Source of the DNA: Hippopus hippopus
Taxonomy: Eukaryota; Mollusca; Bivalvia; Cardiida; Cardiidae
Length of the DNA: 64,000 nucleotides
Assembly (NCBI GenBank): GCA_946811185.2
Contig: OX328101.1
Location: 15,608,122 to 15,672,121 of the forward strand
Reading direction: 5' to 3'
Shown: piece by piece, positions 1-13,500 of the stretch
Position numbering within the stretch: position 1 is the stretch's first letter
How the letters are laid out: every line of letters starts with the position of its first letter
The notes under the pieces: generated by a model
The model's database searches: none
What the model was told of the DNA's origin: nothing
What the model saw: the letters and a program-made list of their open reading frames with translations, nothing else
Program-made: the position numbers and the translations under genes

Positions 1-830
1 GGTTTCATGCCTGGCCGACCTGCCAACATGCCAGTGTGCCAGTGGGCTGGATGTTGTTAGCAGCTAGAGGGTAGAAGCTGCAGGGATGTCTTGCATTGAT
101 ATTTAGATGGTAGAGTGGGCATTTGAAAAAGCTTCTGCACTAGAACCCGTATTTGCCATCTCTCCCAGGGGCATCATATGAACAAACATGGTAGAGGTCC
201 ATTAGGAGATACTACATACCAAATATCAAAGCTCTACGCCTTCCAGTTTCAGAGAAGAAGAATTTTAAAATTTCCTTCTTTGCTCCTATGTTCGAACTTG
301 TGACCCCCAGGGCGGGGCCAGTTTTGACCCCAGCGGGTTTATTTGAACAAATTTGGTAGAGGTCCACTTGGAGCTGCTACATACCAAATATCAAAGCTCT
401 ATGCCTTCCAGTTTCAGAGAAGAAGAATTTTAAAGTTTTCCTTCTTTGTTCCTATGTTCGAACTTGTGACCCCCCGGGCGGGGCCAGTTTTGACCCCAGG
501 GTTATCATATGAACAAACTTGATAGAGGTCCACTAGGAGATGCTACATACCAAATATCAAAGTTCTACGCCTCCTAGTTTCAGAGGAGAAGATTTTCAAA
601 GATTTTGCATTTTTTTCCTTTTTGTTGCCATAGCAACCAGAGTTAAGGGTGGAATTCAATTCTTTGAACAACTTTGGTACAGCTTCACCGAAGGAACATC
701 CCTGCCAAGTTCCATCAAGATTAGCCCAGTGGTTTAAGAGAAGAAGATGTTTAAAGAAATTGTTGACAGACGATGGACATAGGGCAATCACAATAGCTCA
801 CCTTGAGCACGTTGTGCTCAGGTGAGCTAA
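1..830 (+). mobile_element. tandem-array Helentron-like element, 3' part
   Basis: Three direct repeats of about 165 bp (starting near 174, 339 and 506, each with a GGTAGAGGTCCA-type core), then a short unique tail. The tail ends in a hairpin GAGCACGTTGTGCTC followed by AGGTGAGCTAAA. This end is shared with elements at 9380, 16200 and 24030. The 5' end is outside the window. Confidence 0.65.
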
Positions 831-1286
831 AAACTTACATATTATATCTACATACATATATATTTTTATCTCTCTATCGGAAAATGAAAGCCATATTATA
901 AATGTACAAAAGTGTTACCTTACTTTCCGGACACCCTGTATTTACTTTCGCAACTTCAAAAAGTTAAGATAGAATAGTAAAATGGATTAACAATTTTGTA
1001 AATCTGAACGTAGGCGCAAAGTTACGAAAATTATTACGCAAAAAAACCTATGGTTTTTAAGTAAAACAGTCCCTAGGGCTTTCCCAAGCATCATAGATCA
1101 CATCAGAATGCTCAGGGCATGAAGTATGGTCTTGGATCTATACTGTCTGCTTGTCAAGTCAACCTTATAAAACAAAACTATTTCTGAGTTTCAGTGAATT
1201 GCATTTCTAAAGCAGTCAAGCTATTAAATTTTGCATTTACAGAGGAAGAAAAATGTCTGTGAGGCGTAGACTTAAAATATACATAC
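831..1286. other. intron, nothing recognised
   Basis: AT-rich intron between the array element ending near 830 and exon 43. I see no exon and no clear repeat in it. Confidence 0.5.
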
Positions 1287-1540
1287 ATTTCAGAATAGCA
1301 ATGATCATTCAGTGTGTAGAGAAGGTCCTGTGTTTTAGCTTGATGTTTAGAATATGGTGGCAGCAGACCTCCGGGACCATGACAACATCTAGTTTCTCGT
1401 AGCCTAGAGGGCTGCATGTGTGACGTCCGTCTACTGGCATCTCTGACTGCCCCTGACATGCCACTGGCCAGGTCTAGCACTCCTGCTACAGGTTTAGCCA
1501 CAACACCCACAAGTCCCTCGTATAAACCTAGTGCAAAACC
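1287..1540 (-). CDS. VPS13D: VPS13D exon 43 (last exon in window)
   Basis: GFALGLYEGLVGVVAKPVAG, DLASGMSGAVRD and RCCHGPGGLLPPYSKHQA. Family signature GxGKGLVGxVxKPVAGxLDxAS...RCCxGPxGLLPxYS. The donor GTATGT follows TCTGAAAT, with two bases carried on. The rest of the protein, about 130-150 residues by comparison with vertebrate VPS13D, is not in 1-1286 and must lie outside the window. Confidence 0.95.
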
Positions 1541-4500
1541 CTGTAAAGGAAAGGAACCGTGTTTATTTACACTTATCATTATTTTATCAAATTAAAAACT
1601 TACACAATCTCTCTAAGTTATTCCCTTATGACACAAACTTGCAGCAAATGACTCTGAAAATATTAACAAAAATGTCAAGGATAATCAAAATGTTTTTATG
1701 TTAAATGTAGGAATAAATGGGAAAACATTGTGGCAAAAGTGGAAATTGCTTGTCACATCTTTTCCTTTTAACATGGCAACATCTTTGCCCACTTGTTAAA
1801 AATTAACTCATGTTGAGTGTCAAATTGTAGTTAACAAGGATTGTATTTTACCCTAAGTTTTCAGCTATGATTTGATTCAAGGCATCATGAATTAATCCTT
1901 TATGACACAATCCCATGTTTTAACAAGTATGAAAGAGAAAGCTTTTGAAAATATTGCAGGAAAAGGAGAAAATGCTGGTAACCAGCATTTTCTCCTTTTC
2001 CCAGAATGTTTTCTACCCTTTCTAAAACAAAATTCATCATTTAAGCCACATCTAGTGACATTTAATATGTTGTCTGCAAAATAATTATGATATGGATGAG
2101 TCTAAAATGTTGTCGTCTAGTAGAGAGTAAAGAAGGTAATTGTCCAAGTACATTTCTATCATTAAGTAGCTTCATTAAATGCTAAATATGAGCACAGGCC
2201 TTTAAAGCTTTATTGGTCGATCACGGAACACTAAAATTTTCCTTGGTCAATCATCGAACACTTAAATAGCACATTGGTGCATCGCCTGTATATCACAGAA
2301 TATATGAGGGGTGATCAAAAAGAACGTGGACCAGTGTCTGTATTGGAATACTGTTATAAACAACTTGGAATGTCTACTTTTTTTGAAAATAACCTCCTCC
2401 GAATTCTATGCACTTATTTATTCTTGATTCCCATGCACGGAACACGTGCGCGAGCGCGTCACGTGACATTACTCTCAAGGACCCTGTCATAGTGAGTGTT
2501 AGTTCCTCTCTGCTCCTGTAGTGCGTGCCACGTAGAGAATCTTTCAAAACAGGAACTAGCCAAAGGTCACAAGTGGTCAGGACTGATTTAGGGAAGGTTG
2601 GCTAGTGTTTCTGTGTTTAGTTTTTGCAGAGTTTTCTGTACAAGTGTGGCTTTATGACCAAGGGCGTTATCTTGATGTAAATTGATGTCATTCCGCAGGA
2701 CTTCTGGCTGTCTGTTTCGTATGGTGTTTGTGAAATTTCTTTGAATAATATGGGCATAAAAGTCAGCATTGACTGTAGTTTAATAGATACAACATGATTA
2801 AGAAGAAAAAAGGAGAATAGAAAAATACGATGCACATAACTTTTACCGACTGAATTAGAAAGTTTGGTTTTTACGGCAGAAGGCGATGTTAAATGCTTCT
2901 GTACACAGCTTTGCTGTTTAGTTTCAGTCTCGTTAAAGTGTACCTATGTTTCATTGCATGTTACAATACGATCAGTAAAGTTTGACCCCTCTACCCTAAT
3001 GCGTTCTGAAATTTCTATACAGACTTCAACCCTAACCCCCATTGCCTCGGACGTCAATAGTCGGGGTACCCACCTTGTGCAAACACGCAACATTCCAAGA
3101 TTGTCACTCAGAATCTACTTGGCACTTTTATATGAAAAGCTAAATGTGTCAGCTATTTTCCTCACAGTATTTCGGCAATCTTGTTTTACATGCTGCTCTA
3201 CATCCATGATGATTTTGTCTATGACCGATGTTGATGGACGGCCAGATTTAGGGTCATCTTTATCAGTATCGTACTCATGTCTAAATCGGTCCGATCCACT
3301 TATGAATATCAGATTTCTTGAGCGCCAAGTCCCCTAAATCTCTTTCCAAAATTTGTTTTGATTTCTGATAAATACTTTCCAAGTTTGAAGTAAAACGTAA
3401 TGATTACTCTCGGCTAAAATAAGACGTCGTCCGACATTTTGGACCACTAATGCAGTATATGACGTCATTAAAATGACGTCACACTTTACCTACGTGAATA
3501 AGTCGATATTTGAAAGCTTTAGTCGGTTACCAGATAATTAATGCTCATCCGTGCAATTTTTCGTAATCCTACATGAAGTAGTTTTTAAAATAATGAGGTG
3601 GTCCACGGTCTTTATGATCACACCTCGTACTTAAATTTTCGTTAACACTGTTTCTGTAAATAGCACATTGGCGACTCCCTCTATATCGTATATACTATAT
3701 ATGATACAGAGGGAATCCCCAATGTGCTATTTATAGTAACTGTGTCAGATAATGAAAATTTCGTTATCCCTTGACAGACCAATGGAGTTTCAGAGGCCTA
3801 TGATATCAGTTATGCTCCGGCAAAAGGGGGGTTAACGCACCACTGTGATCTATGACTGTGTAGGCAAACCTGGGTCAGTACTTTTCGCAGATGCATTAAG
3901 CCCCCTTTTTCACATAGCATGGCTCATATCTTCTTTGTTGCAACTGAATTTTACAGTTTTCAACAGTACAGTAATATCAAGTCACCAGCTTACTTTTTTC
4001 TGCGGGTTTGTCTTGGATTTCACCAATGCTGGGCTTGAGCTCAACAAGGAGACCCTATCTGAGCAGAAACAAACTAAGAGTTCTTAATTTCAGATTGAAT
4101 GCTTGAACGACAAAGTTACCCAGAATGCCATCAAAATATCTCGCATACCGACATCCACATCAACTCTTACCTCTATTCCGCCTTCTCTTGCACCTTCTAT
4201 TGGTTTGAACACACTTTTAATACCTCCATATACACCATGTCCAAGTCCCTTAAAACCAGACATAATGTGACCACCACTGCTCTGGGCTTTGTTGCGAATC
4301 TGCTGTCTTTTTGTGTTGTGTTTTGTATCAAGATGTACATTGCTGACAACATCTGATACTGAACCTGCAACCTGAGGATAAAAGCTATAGATGAGCAGTG
4401 CTCAAGGAAAAGGGGGTTTAATACATGTTTGCAATGCATTACATACCAAGTGAGTTGTTGCTAAAAAAATTATCCATTTTTTCTTAAATCCAGCTAAATT

Positions 4501-7500
4501 ATGAAAATGGTCCTTTGACGTGCAGAATATTCACCAATAGCAGTAAGTTTTTAGCCAGGTTACCTAGTGAGGACTGCACAGACCAACATGAGTGGATATT
4601 CTTTTGCCGACGCATTAAACTACCTATTTTCAGACCTTGTACTTCATACAAAAATACTTTGTAAAACCTGCAATTGGCTATTGTTTTTTGAAAAAGGAAA
4701 CTGTCTTTCTGGGACTTTTTATCAGTCTCAGATATACTTTTCACACAAAAAATTTTGAAGAGTTAGAAAGTTTTATTTGGTCAAAATAATAAGTATTTTT
4801 TATCAATTAATGATAAAGAAAGCTTTAAAATAAATCTGATGTTGGTAGGTCAACTGTTACACTATTCCATGGAACAGACCCACAGAGCTTAAATGATTTA
4901 CTAGTATAATACATCTCTTAACACTTAACCAAATGATAAAAATTTGGACTCAACCAAAATGGAAGCATCTGCAAAAGTCAAATGAAATGTAGTTCAAGTG
5001 ATGATTTATGTCTTTCATAGTGTAGAAAAGATTGGGGGGAAAAGCTTGGTACCAGCATTTTTTTCTTTTTTCCCACAATGTTTTCCACAGCCTTCTCTTT
5101 CAGGGTTGTTAATTCAAAATTGACACCATAAAATTTAATACTTAAGCAAAATGCTAGTCTGACAGTAAGAAGTGTGCTAGATATTAAAGTTTCAAGACTG
5201 TTTTTGTCAAATAATCTCAAAAAAAAAAAAAAATTCTGCACACTAGCCTTCATATAAACTGTTAGCAACATAATAAGTTTTTTTGAGTGAAAATGATAAT
5301 TAAAGTTTTACCTTTGCAGTGGAATTAGACACACCATGAAATATTCCTTTAGCAAACCCTCCAACATTCACATCCTCAATAAGTCCGGACACTCCCTCTG
5401 CCACATCGTTTACAAGTCCCAAAGGATTACCCAGAAAATCTACTGAACCTAGTATCTTGGCAGCTTGACCTTTCAGCTCCTGAAAGAGAGACACATATTG
5501 TCACTTTCAGCAAGATTTTTCTTTCTTTTATGCTTTTCAGTAGTTTATAGAAATCTTACAGTAAATAATATGCTTATAATTCACCTGTGAATGTTATAAT
5601 TCACCGTTGAATGTTATAAATTTTATTTTTGACATTTTTCGGATATTTATAGAACATGAATGAATTATAGCAGGTGAATATCACGTTTTATGACGCAGTC
5701 AAAATTACTAATGATGTGACGTCATTATTACAGCCAGTCCATATCCGACTAGATTAAATGAATCTATTTCGCTTGAAAATGCACATATCTTTCACAAGGG
5801 ACAAAAATTAGACGTGAAAAGAAAGGTTACAGTGAAGAGCATAAAAGAAATAGGATAATTGTTTGTTTCGGTGTATGATCAAAATTTCTTTCATCTCATG
5901 AGAAGCGAAGTCCATATTTTCACACATGGCTTCACCACTCGTGAAAATATATAGCCTTTGCTTTTCACTGGATGAAAGAAATTTTGATCATACACCGAAC
6001 AAACAATCATCCTCTATATAATACATCTTTGCCTCCCTCATCAGTATCTTGTCAATAACATCAATGTAACTCTAATCTTTAATCTTTGACCTCAAAAGAA
6101 ATAAAAGATTATTTTACATTTTGTTATTAATGTTTGAATTAACTCTTTACCACACAATCCCGACTTTTAATGACCCTGACAAGGAAGGCTTTTGAAAACA
6201 TTGTGGGAAAAGGAGAAAATGCTGGTAACCAGCATTTTCTCCTTTTCCCACGATGTTTTCTACCCTTTCCAAAACAGATTTCGATTTTTGAATCATGTTT
6301 ATTTTGTCGTCTGCAAATGCTGTCAATTTGGACAAGCCTACATTTTTGTCATGTGGTAAAGAGTTAAGTTTGTAGAATCTAGGTCAAATGTACAAACAAG
6401 ATTGGTATATTATCCAATACACTGATAAGTAGACCAACTGGCATATTACTCATATTACACAATCATGAGTTTTAATGACCCTGAAGAAGAAGGCGTTTGA
6501 AAACATCATGAGAAAAGGAGAAAATGGCAGTTAACAACATTTTCTCCATTTTTTCACAGTGTTTTCTACCTTGTCTTCAAAGACGAATCCCATCTTTTGA
6601 GACACTTTGATTTGCCGTCTGCAAGTGCTTTCAAAGTAAACAGGTCCAGAATTTTGTTGTCAAGTAAAGAGTGACAGGAAGGCTTAACCCTATACCAAAC
6701 AACAAAATTTCAGACTCATCATAATAAACAGTATTTGAAAGCAACAAATTTGAAACTAGTGCAATTAAACTGAAGCTCTATTACAGGGTAGAAAACATAG
6801 TTGGAAAAGGACAAAATGCTGATAACTAGCATTTTCTCATTTTCTCAAAATGTTGTCAAAAGTCTCTTCGTCATAGTTGTTTAAACTTGAGATTGTTTAG
6901 TATTGGATTAAAGACAAAAATAACTTTTTTTTTGACCAATCAAATCTGACCACCATCAAATACATTTTTGCTTGAAACAAGTAACTTCTGCTTTTGTGAC
7001 TCTATTTTCATCTGTATTCCTGTATAAAACCTAAATTCATACTAATCCATCCATCCATTTTATAAGGACATTTACCAATTTTTCTGTTACAGATTTGTCT
7101 CAGAAGAGAGTGAGGTAAAGATCTAAATTTCTCTCTGAAAATGACAAAAACCTAGAGTTTTAATGATCTTTGGATTGAAGACCCTTGAAAACATGCTGGT
7201 TACCAGCATTTTCTCCTTTTCCCACAATATTTTCCACCTTTTCAAAGACAAAACACACAATTTGAGCAATATTCAATTCGTCATCAGTAATTGCTTTGTA
7301 TTTGGTCATGTCCAAAATTTCGTTGTGTTGTAAAAAATTAATCACTCTTTTACCTATAATCAATACATTATGTCTTACAGCACCAAGCATGTAAACTCGA
7401 CCTTATTTTAACACTAAAAACACAATCAACTGAGACTCGAGAGAGATTTTTATCTTATGGCCTTGATTAAATGAGTGGACAACACAGGTCCAAGATAAGA

Positions 7501-10500
7501 CTGTAGGTTCTGTGCAGTCTGATCCTGACAAAAGTTGTCTACAAAAGCTACTATGTTTGCCTACAATGCTGAAAGTGTCAAGCTTACCTCTTTGTAATGA
7601 CTTTTAATCTCACTCAAGAAAAACTCTTTTGTTTCGAACAGATGTTTTCTGCTGAAGGCATCTACAAAACAAAAAGCAATTTATAAATTCTAAAAACTGT
7701 AGAAATAACAGCAGAAAAAGTGAAATCTACTTGGAATTAAAGCAAAGGAGGAGAGTCTATTTGTAAGAGAATAAGGAGCATGAAAGGTAAAGTCTGGGGT
7801 TAGACAATTCTAAGACTTGTCCATAATTGCAGATATATGCTGAAATAAGGCCAAAACAATGGAGTTTGTCTTTGAAATAGTAAAAAAAAAACAGTTGTAG
7901 TAACAAGCTTTTTTTCCCATTTGTACTGTGTTTTCAAAATACCAGTATTTGTCTTCTGACTGATGGTTAGGTAAACAGTTACACAGTAAAACCTTAAAAA
8001 AAACTGGTACACTGTCATACAGCAAAACTTTAACAAAAGTGACAAAACCAAGAAATATTTGAAGAAAAGAAAAATTGTTATTTTTTCCACTTATGATATC
8101 AATAACACTATGGGAAAAGAAGTAAGTAGTTGTAACAATCACACTTTTCCAACAGCTAAAATACAGGGGGTTTCAAAACAACCAAATCCTGCACTAAGGG
8201 ATTAACCTACCTAGATCCACCTTTGCATCCTCAAAGTTGACTAGTCTGATGGCCAAGGAACGTTTCAAATGTAGTTGATCAGGTGGAAGACCGGCTGAAG
8301 TTAGAACACTCAGGGTGATACAGGTAGGCTTCACTTTCAGCTGACCAAAGTAAAATCTCTTCTGTTTCACTGATGTTGAAGCAGAAAGTGCCCTGAAATA
8401 TCATCCGTAACTGTGTGTGATTTTTTTCTCATCCTTCAAAGTACAACTTTCCAGCCTACTTAATTACAAGTAATTATATGCAAAAGACCATGAATATAGC
8501 AATAAGAAAGTATAAAAGGATTAATTCAATCGCTTTATTTCATGCTTTTCAGTAGGTTATCGAGAAATATCGGTGAAATATTTTTCGATATTTCATAGTT
8601 ACGACCAGTGAAAATACCGGTTTTAATATTCTAACTCTTCAATTGAAGGCGGAAACAGTTGTTCCCGCACACTAGTTACCTAGGTAAAATGCGAGTGCCT
8701 CACAACCAGATGGAAATATGACGTAATTTACCTTACATTTCAAGCTCTTGACGTAATATTGTAATGCGTTGCTATGCGGAGGGGTACACCACAGGAAATA
8801 ACCGGAAAGAACTGTACTGGATTTTGATTAAGGTCCCCCCCAGAAAGGGTTAAAAGCATGAAATAAATAGAATATTTGTTTTTTTCGGTGAAAGATCGAA
8901 ATTTATTTCATTGAGTGAACATCATCGGTAATATTTTCACTTGTGGCTGTGCCACACGTGAAAATATTACCTTTATTCTTTCACCGAAAAAAAAAAAAAA
9001 ATTATCAATAACACATCGAGTGAACATCTTCGGTAATATTTTCACATGTGGCACAGCCACAAGTGAAAATATTACCGATGATGTTCACTCGATGAAATAA
9101 ATTTCGATCTTTCACCGTAAAAAACACATATCCTCTATCTATTTACTTCATTGACCATTTGAAAGAATGATGGCTAATGTCTAGCACTGGCAAGCTTTTA
9201 GACATACTGACATGGATCGTGGAATCAGTGAGAATGGGGTAACAAAATCACTCTGTCTGATATAGTAATTGCTTTTTTGGGAAAACATAGCAAAAAAGGC
9301 AAAACTGTGATGCTTCTTCAACACTCTTTAGTATAGTTTGTTCTCATACACATTTCATTCCAGAAATATTCTCACAAAACAAAAGAATCATGATGGCCCT
9401 ATCGTCACTCATCTGAGCCTATTTGACCCAACATTACCCATTTTCAATCTTTTCCGAGATATCAAGACAAACATTCTAACAAGCTTTCATGAGTATTAGA
9501 CTGAACATGTGGCCCCTACAGTGTACTCAAGCTTTTTCAAGATTTGTCTCAGTGACCTACTTTTTGACCCCAAATTACCTATTTTCAAACTTGTAGATCT
9601 CGTCAAGACAAACATTCTAACATGAGTATTGAATGGAAAATGTGGCATTCAGAGTGTATGCCAGGTTTTATAAAGATTTGATCAGGTGACCTAGTTTTTG
9701 ACCCTACATGACCAAAAAACTAGTCTGAGATATCATCAAGAAAAACATTCTGGCCAACTACCGTAAGTATTGGGCTGAACATGTAGCCTCCAGAGAGAAT
9801 GCAAGGTTTGTCATAGGTCTGACCTGATAACCCATTTTTGACCCAAAGTGACCCATTTTCAATATCGTCTAAGTTATAATCAAGACAAACATTCTTACAA
9901 TATTTCATGAGTTTTGGACTGAACATGTGGCCTTAAGAGTGTACACAAGGTTTTTCTTTGATCAGGTGACCTGGTTTTCGACCCTAAAGACCCATTCTGC
10001 AGCTAGTCCAAGATATCATTGAGACAAATATTCTGACAAACTTTCATGAATATTGGATAGAAATGTGGCCCAAGGTTTTCAAAGATTTGCCCTGGTGACC
10101 TAGTTTTGACCCAATGTGACCCATTTTCAAATACATATGAGATATTTTCAAGAAAAAGCTTCCAACTTCATAAGTATTGGACAGAAAATGTGGCCTCTAG
10201 ATGTGTACACAAGGTTTTTCTAAAGTTTGACCTGGTGACCTTACTTTTTTACTGTAAATGACCATATGTGAGATATCATCCAGACAAACATTCTTACCAA
10301 GTTTCATGGGTATCAGACTGAAAATGTGGCCTCTAGGGCCTACACAAGGATTTTCAAAGAGTTGACCTAGGCTAGAGACCTAGTTTTTGACCCGACAAGA
10401 CCCATTTTCTAATCCATCTGAGATATTATCAAAACAAACATTCTGACTAAGTTTTATGTGTATCTGATTGAAAATGTAAACCCTACAGCATACACAAGGT

Positions 10501-13500
10501 AAAAGTTGATGATGCTTGCTAGAAGACAGACACAGCACAATCACAAAAGCTCAACTTGAACACTTTGTGCTCTGGTGAGCCAAAAATAATTTAAACTATC
10601 TAAGAATTCATGCGCTCTAACTGTAATGTGAAAAGAAAAATTGCCTCTAGCGTCAAAAACACTGAAAATTACAACAGCAAGCATGAATTCAACTGCAGTT
10701 CCTCTACACAAATCAACACTTAGGAGAAAACATAACATCCACAGTACTATAAACAGCAGACTTGTTCATTTTATTACTTACGTTTGGAGATCATCTGTCC
10801 CTTGGTTCAGTTTCTGCACCCCCTGATCTACCTGCCCTAGACCAAAAAACTGCACCAGTTTCCATAGTAACTCTTCCTCTAGCTGCATTGTTAGTTTCTT
10901 CATGGATATTATTACATGCTATCAAAATAAATTAACCTGTATGTACATGTACATCACACAGGATACTTTTGTTACAATGTGTTAACCACATAAAATTATC
11001 ATCTATTTCTCATCAATCTGATTAATTTCTATGACAATTGTTTATGGAACAGACATGATTGAAGTACATGTGACCTTTAAAACAATTGCAGTATCTTGAC
11101 TGTGAAGATAGATAGTTGTGAACCATCCAATTACCAAATTAAATCAGTCAGAAACCTGTAACACATTTTCACAACAAAGATGATGAACTAAAAAATCTGA
11201 ACATGATTTAATAAAAAAAGTTTTATCATTACCTGCTGCTTTCTTTTCTTGCAGCAGAACACCCTCAAAAACATTATCAAAAAGAGATTTAGCATGTAAA
11301 CACCAGTTTCTCTTTTTGCCATAGTTTTAACTTGTTTTCATGAGTTAAACCTCAATTTATATGAGCCATACTCTGGCAAAAGGAGGTTCAATGTATCTCT
11401 GTGATACATTATATCATGCAAGTCATCACATGATTATGAATCCATGAAATCCATATCTTGTCAAACAAACTGAAACCTGAGGTTGAATGGGCCTTGGATA
11501 CGCAGAAAATTTACCAGTAGAAAAAAATTTCGACGCAGGTCAGACTGCGCAGGCTGACATGGTTCGATACATTTTGCAAATGCATTAAACCCCTTTTTCA
11601 CAGATTATGGCTCATAGACATGTAAATTGTCTCTATTCTACCAAAACATTTTCAAAATCATCCACTGCAAATTTGTTTCAGGAGGTAAAAGGGTCAAAGT
11701 ACCTTGTATATTTCTGCATTCCAGCCGACATTCGGTATTCTGTGTGTAGAGATAAGGAGAGCATGAGTATTTTCTACGACATCTTTCTGAGTGGTTGGCG
11801 TGACAAACACTAAAGCTGTGTGGCTGGAACTCACAAGCTGGTTATCAGCCTGAAAAACGGAGATAAATCTTTCATAATATCTGAAATATTTGTATGTCTT
11901 TTGATATTTCTATTAACCCTTTACCAAACAATTTCAAGTTTTAACAACCCTGAAGGAGTGAAAAGATTGTAGAAACAAGAGCGGCAAATTGTCGCAAGAT
12001 ATGCCTGTCCCACTGCCAGTTGTCAAGGGGGTATAATAATCGTAAAGGGTAGGTAATGCAACAAACATGTTTACCAAGTCTCAAGTCAATTTGACTTGAG
12101 GTGACAAAGTTCCGTTCCAGACAAGCAAGAAATACTGTAAAAATGAAGATCAAAGTAGAATTACTTGAAATCCGCACTAGGTAGAGTTACTGTTCTTGCG
12201 CACTGTACTCCGTAATATTGCAACTAACACACATGTCAAGTTTCAAGTCACTCTGACTTGAGATGACAAAGTTATATTCTGGACAAGCAGAAAATGCTAT
12301 AAAAATGACGATCAAAGGGAAATAACTCAGACAGCATGAGATAGAGTTATGGTTCTTTCGCACTGCACTCCGTATTATTGCAACTAACACACATGTCAAG
12401 TTTCAAGTCAGTCGGACTGGAGATTAAAAAGTTATGCTCCGGACAAGCAGAAAATGCTGTAAAAAATGACTATCAAAGGGAAATAACTCAAGACAGCACC
12501 AGATAGAGTTATGGTTCTTTTGCACTGCACTCCATATTATTTCAACAAACACAAATACCAAGTTTCAAGTCAATCGGACTAGAGATGACAAAGTTATATT
12601 CCAGACAAGCAGAAAATGCTGAAAAAATGACGATCAAAGGGAAATAACTCAAAGACAGCACGAGGTAGAGTTATGGTTCTTTCGCATTGCACTCCATATT
12701 ATTGCAACAAACACACATGCCAAGTTTCAAGTCGATCAGACTGGAGATGACAAAGTTATGCTCCGGACAAGCAGAAAATGCTGTAAAAATGACAAAGGGA
12801 AATAGCTCAAAGACAGCACGAGGTACAGTTATGGTTCTTTCGCACTGCACTCTGTATTATTACAACAAACACATATACCAAGTTTCAAGTCAATCGGACT
12901 GGAGATGACAAAGTTATATTCCGGACAAGCAGAAAATGCTGTAAAAATGACGATCAAAGGGAAATAACTCAAAGACAGCATGAGGTAGAGTTATGGTTCT
13001 TTCGCACTGCACTCCGTATTATTGCAACAAACACACATGCCAAGTTTCAAGTCAACTGGACTGGAGATGACAAAGTTATGCTCTGGACAAAGAACTATTT
13101 TTGTCAATTGTTCTCTACTTTTGATTTACCTCAAAAGAAAAATTTCCTTAAAAATCCATATTTGCTTTGGTTCTTTCGCACTGCACTCCATATTATTGCA
13201 ACTAACACACATGCCAAGTTTCAAGTCAATCTGACTGGAGATGACAAAATTATGCTCCAGACAAGCAGAAAATGCTGTAAAAATGACGATCAAAGGGAAA
13301 TAACTCAAAGACAGCACGAGGTAGAGTTATGGTTCTTTTGCACTGCAATCCGTATTATTGCAACAAACACACATGCCAAGTTTCAAGTCAATCGGACTGG
13401 AGATGACAAAGTTATGCTCCGGACAAGCAGAAAATGCTGTAAAAATGACGATCAAAGGGAAATAACTCAAAGACAGCACGAGGTAGAGTTATGGTTCTTT

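Noticed and set aside
1902..2084. Small frames with the peptide ENIAGKGENAGNQHFLLFP and relatives, seen many times
   Set aside because: This peptide is the translation of the MITE palindrome and recurs at every copy on both strands.
2600..3420. Intact second transposase gene
   Set aside because: Motifs fall in different frames with stops between them; the first catalytic Asp is lost.
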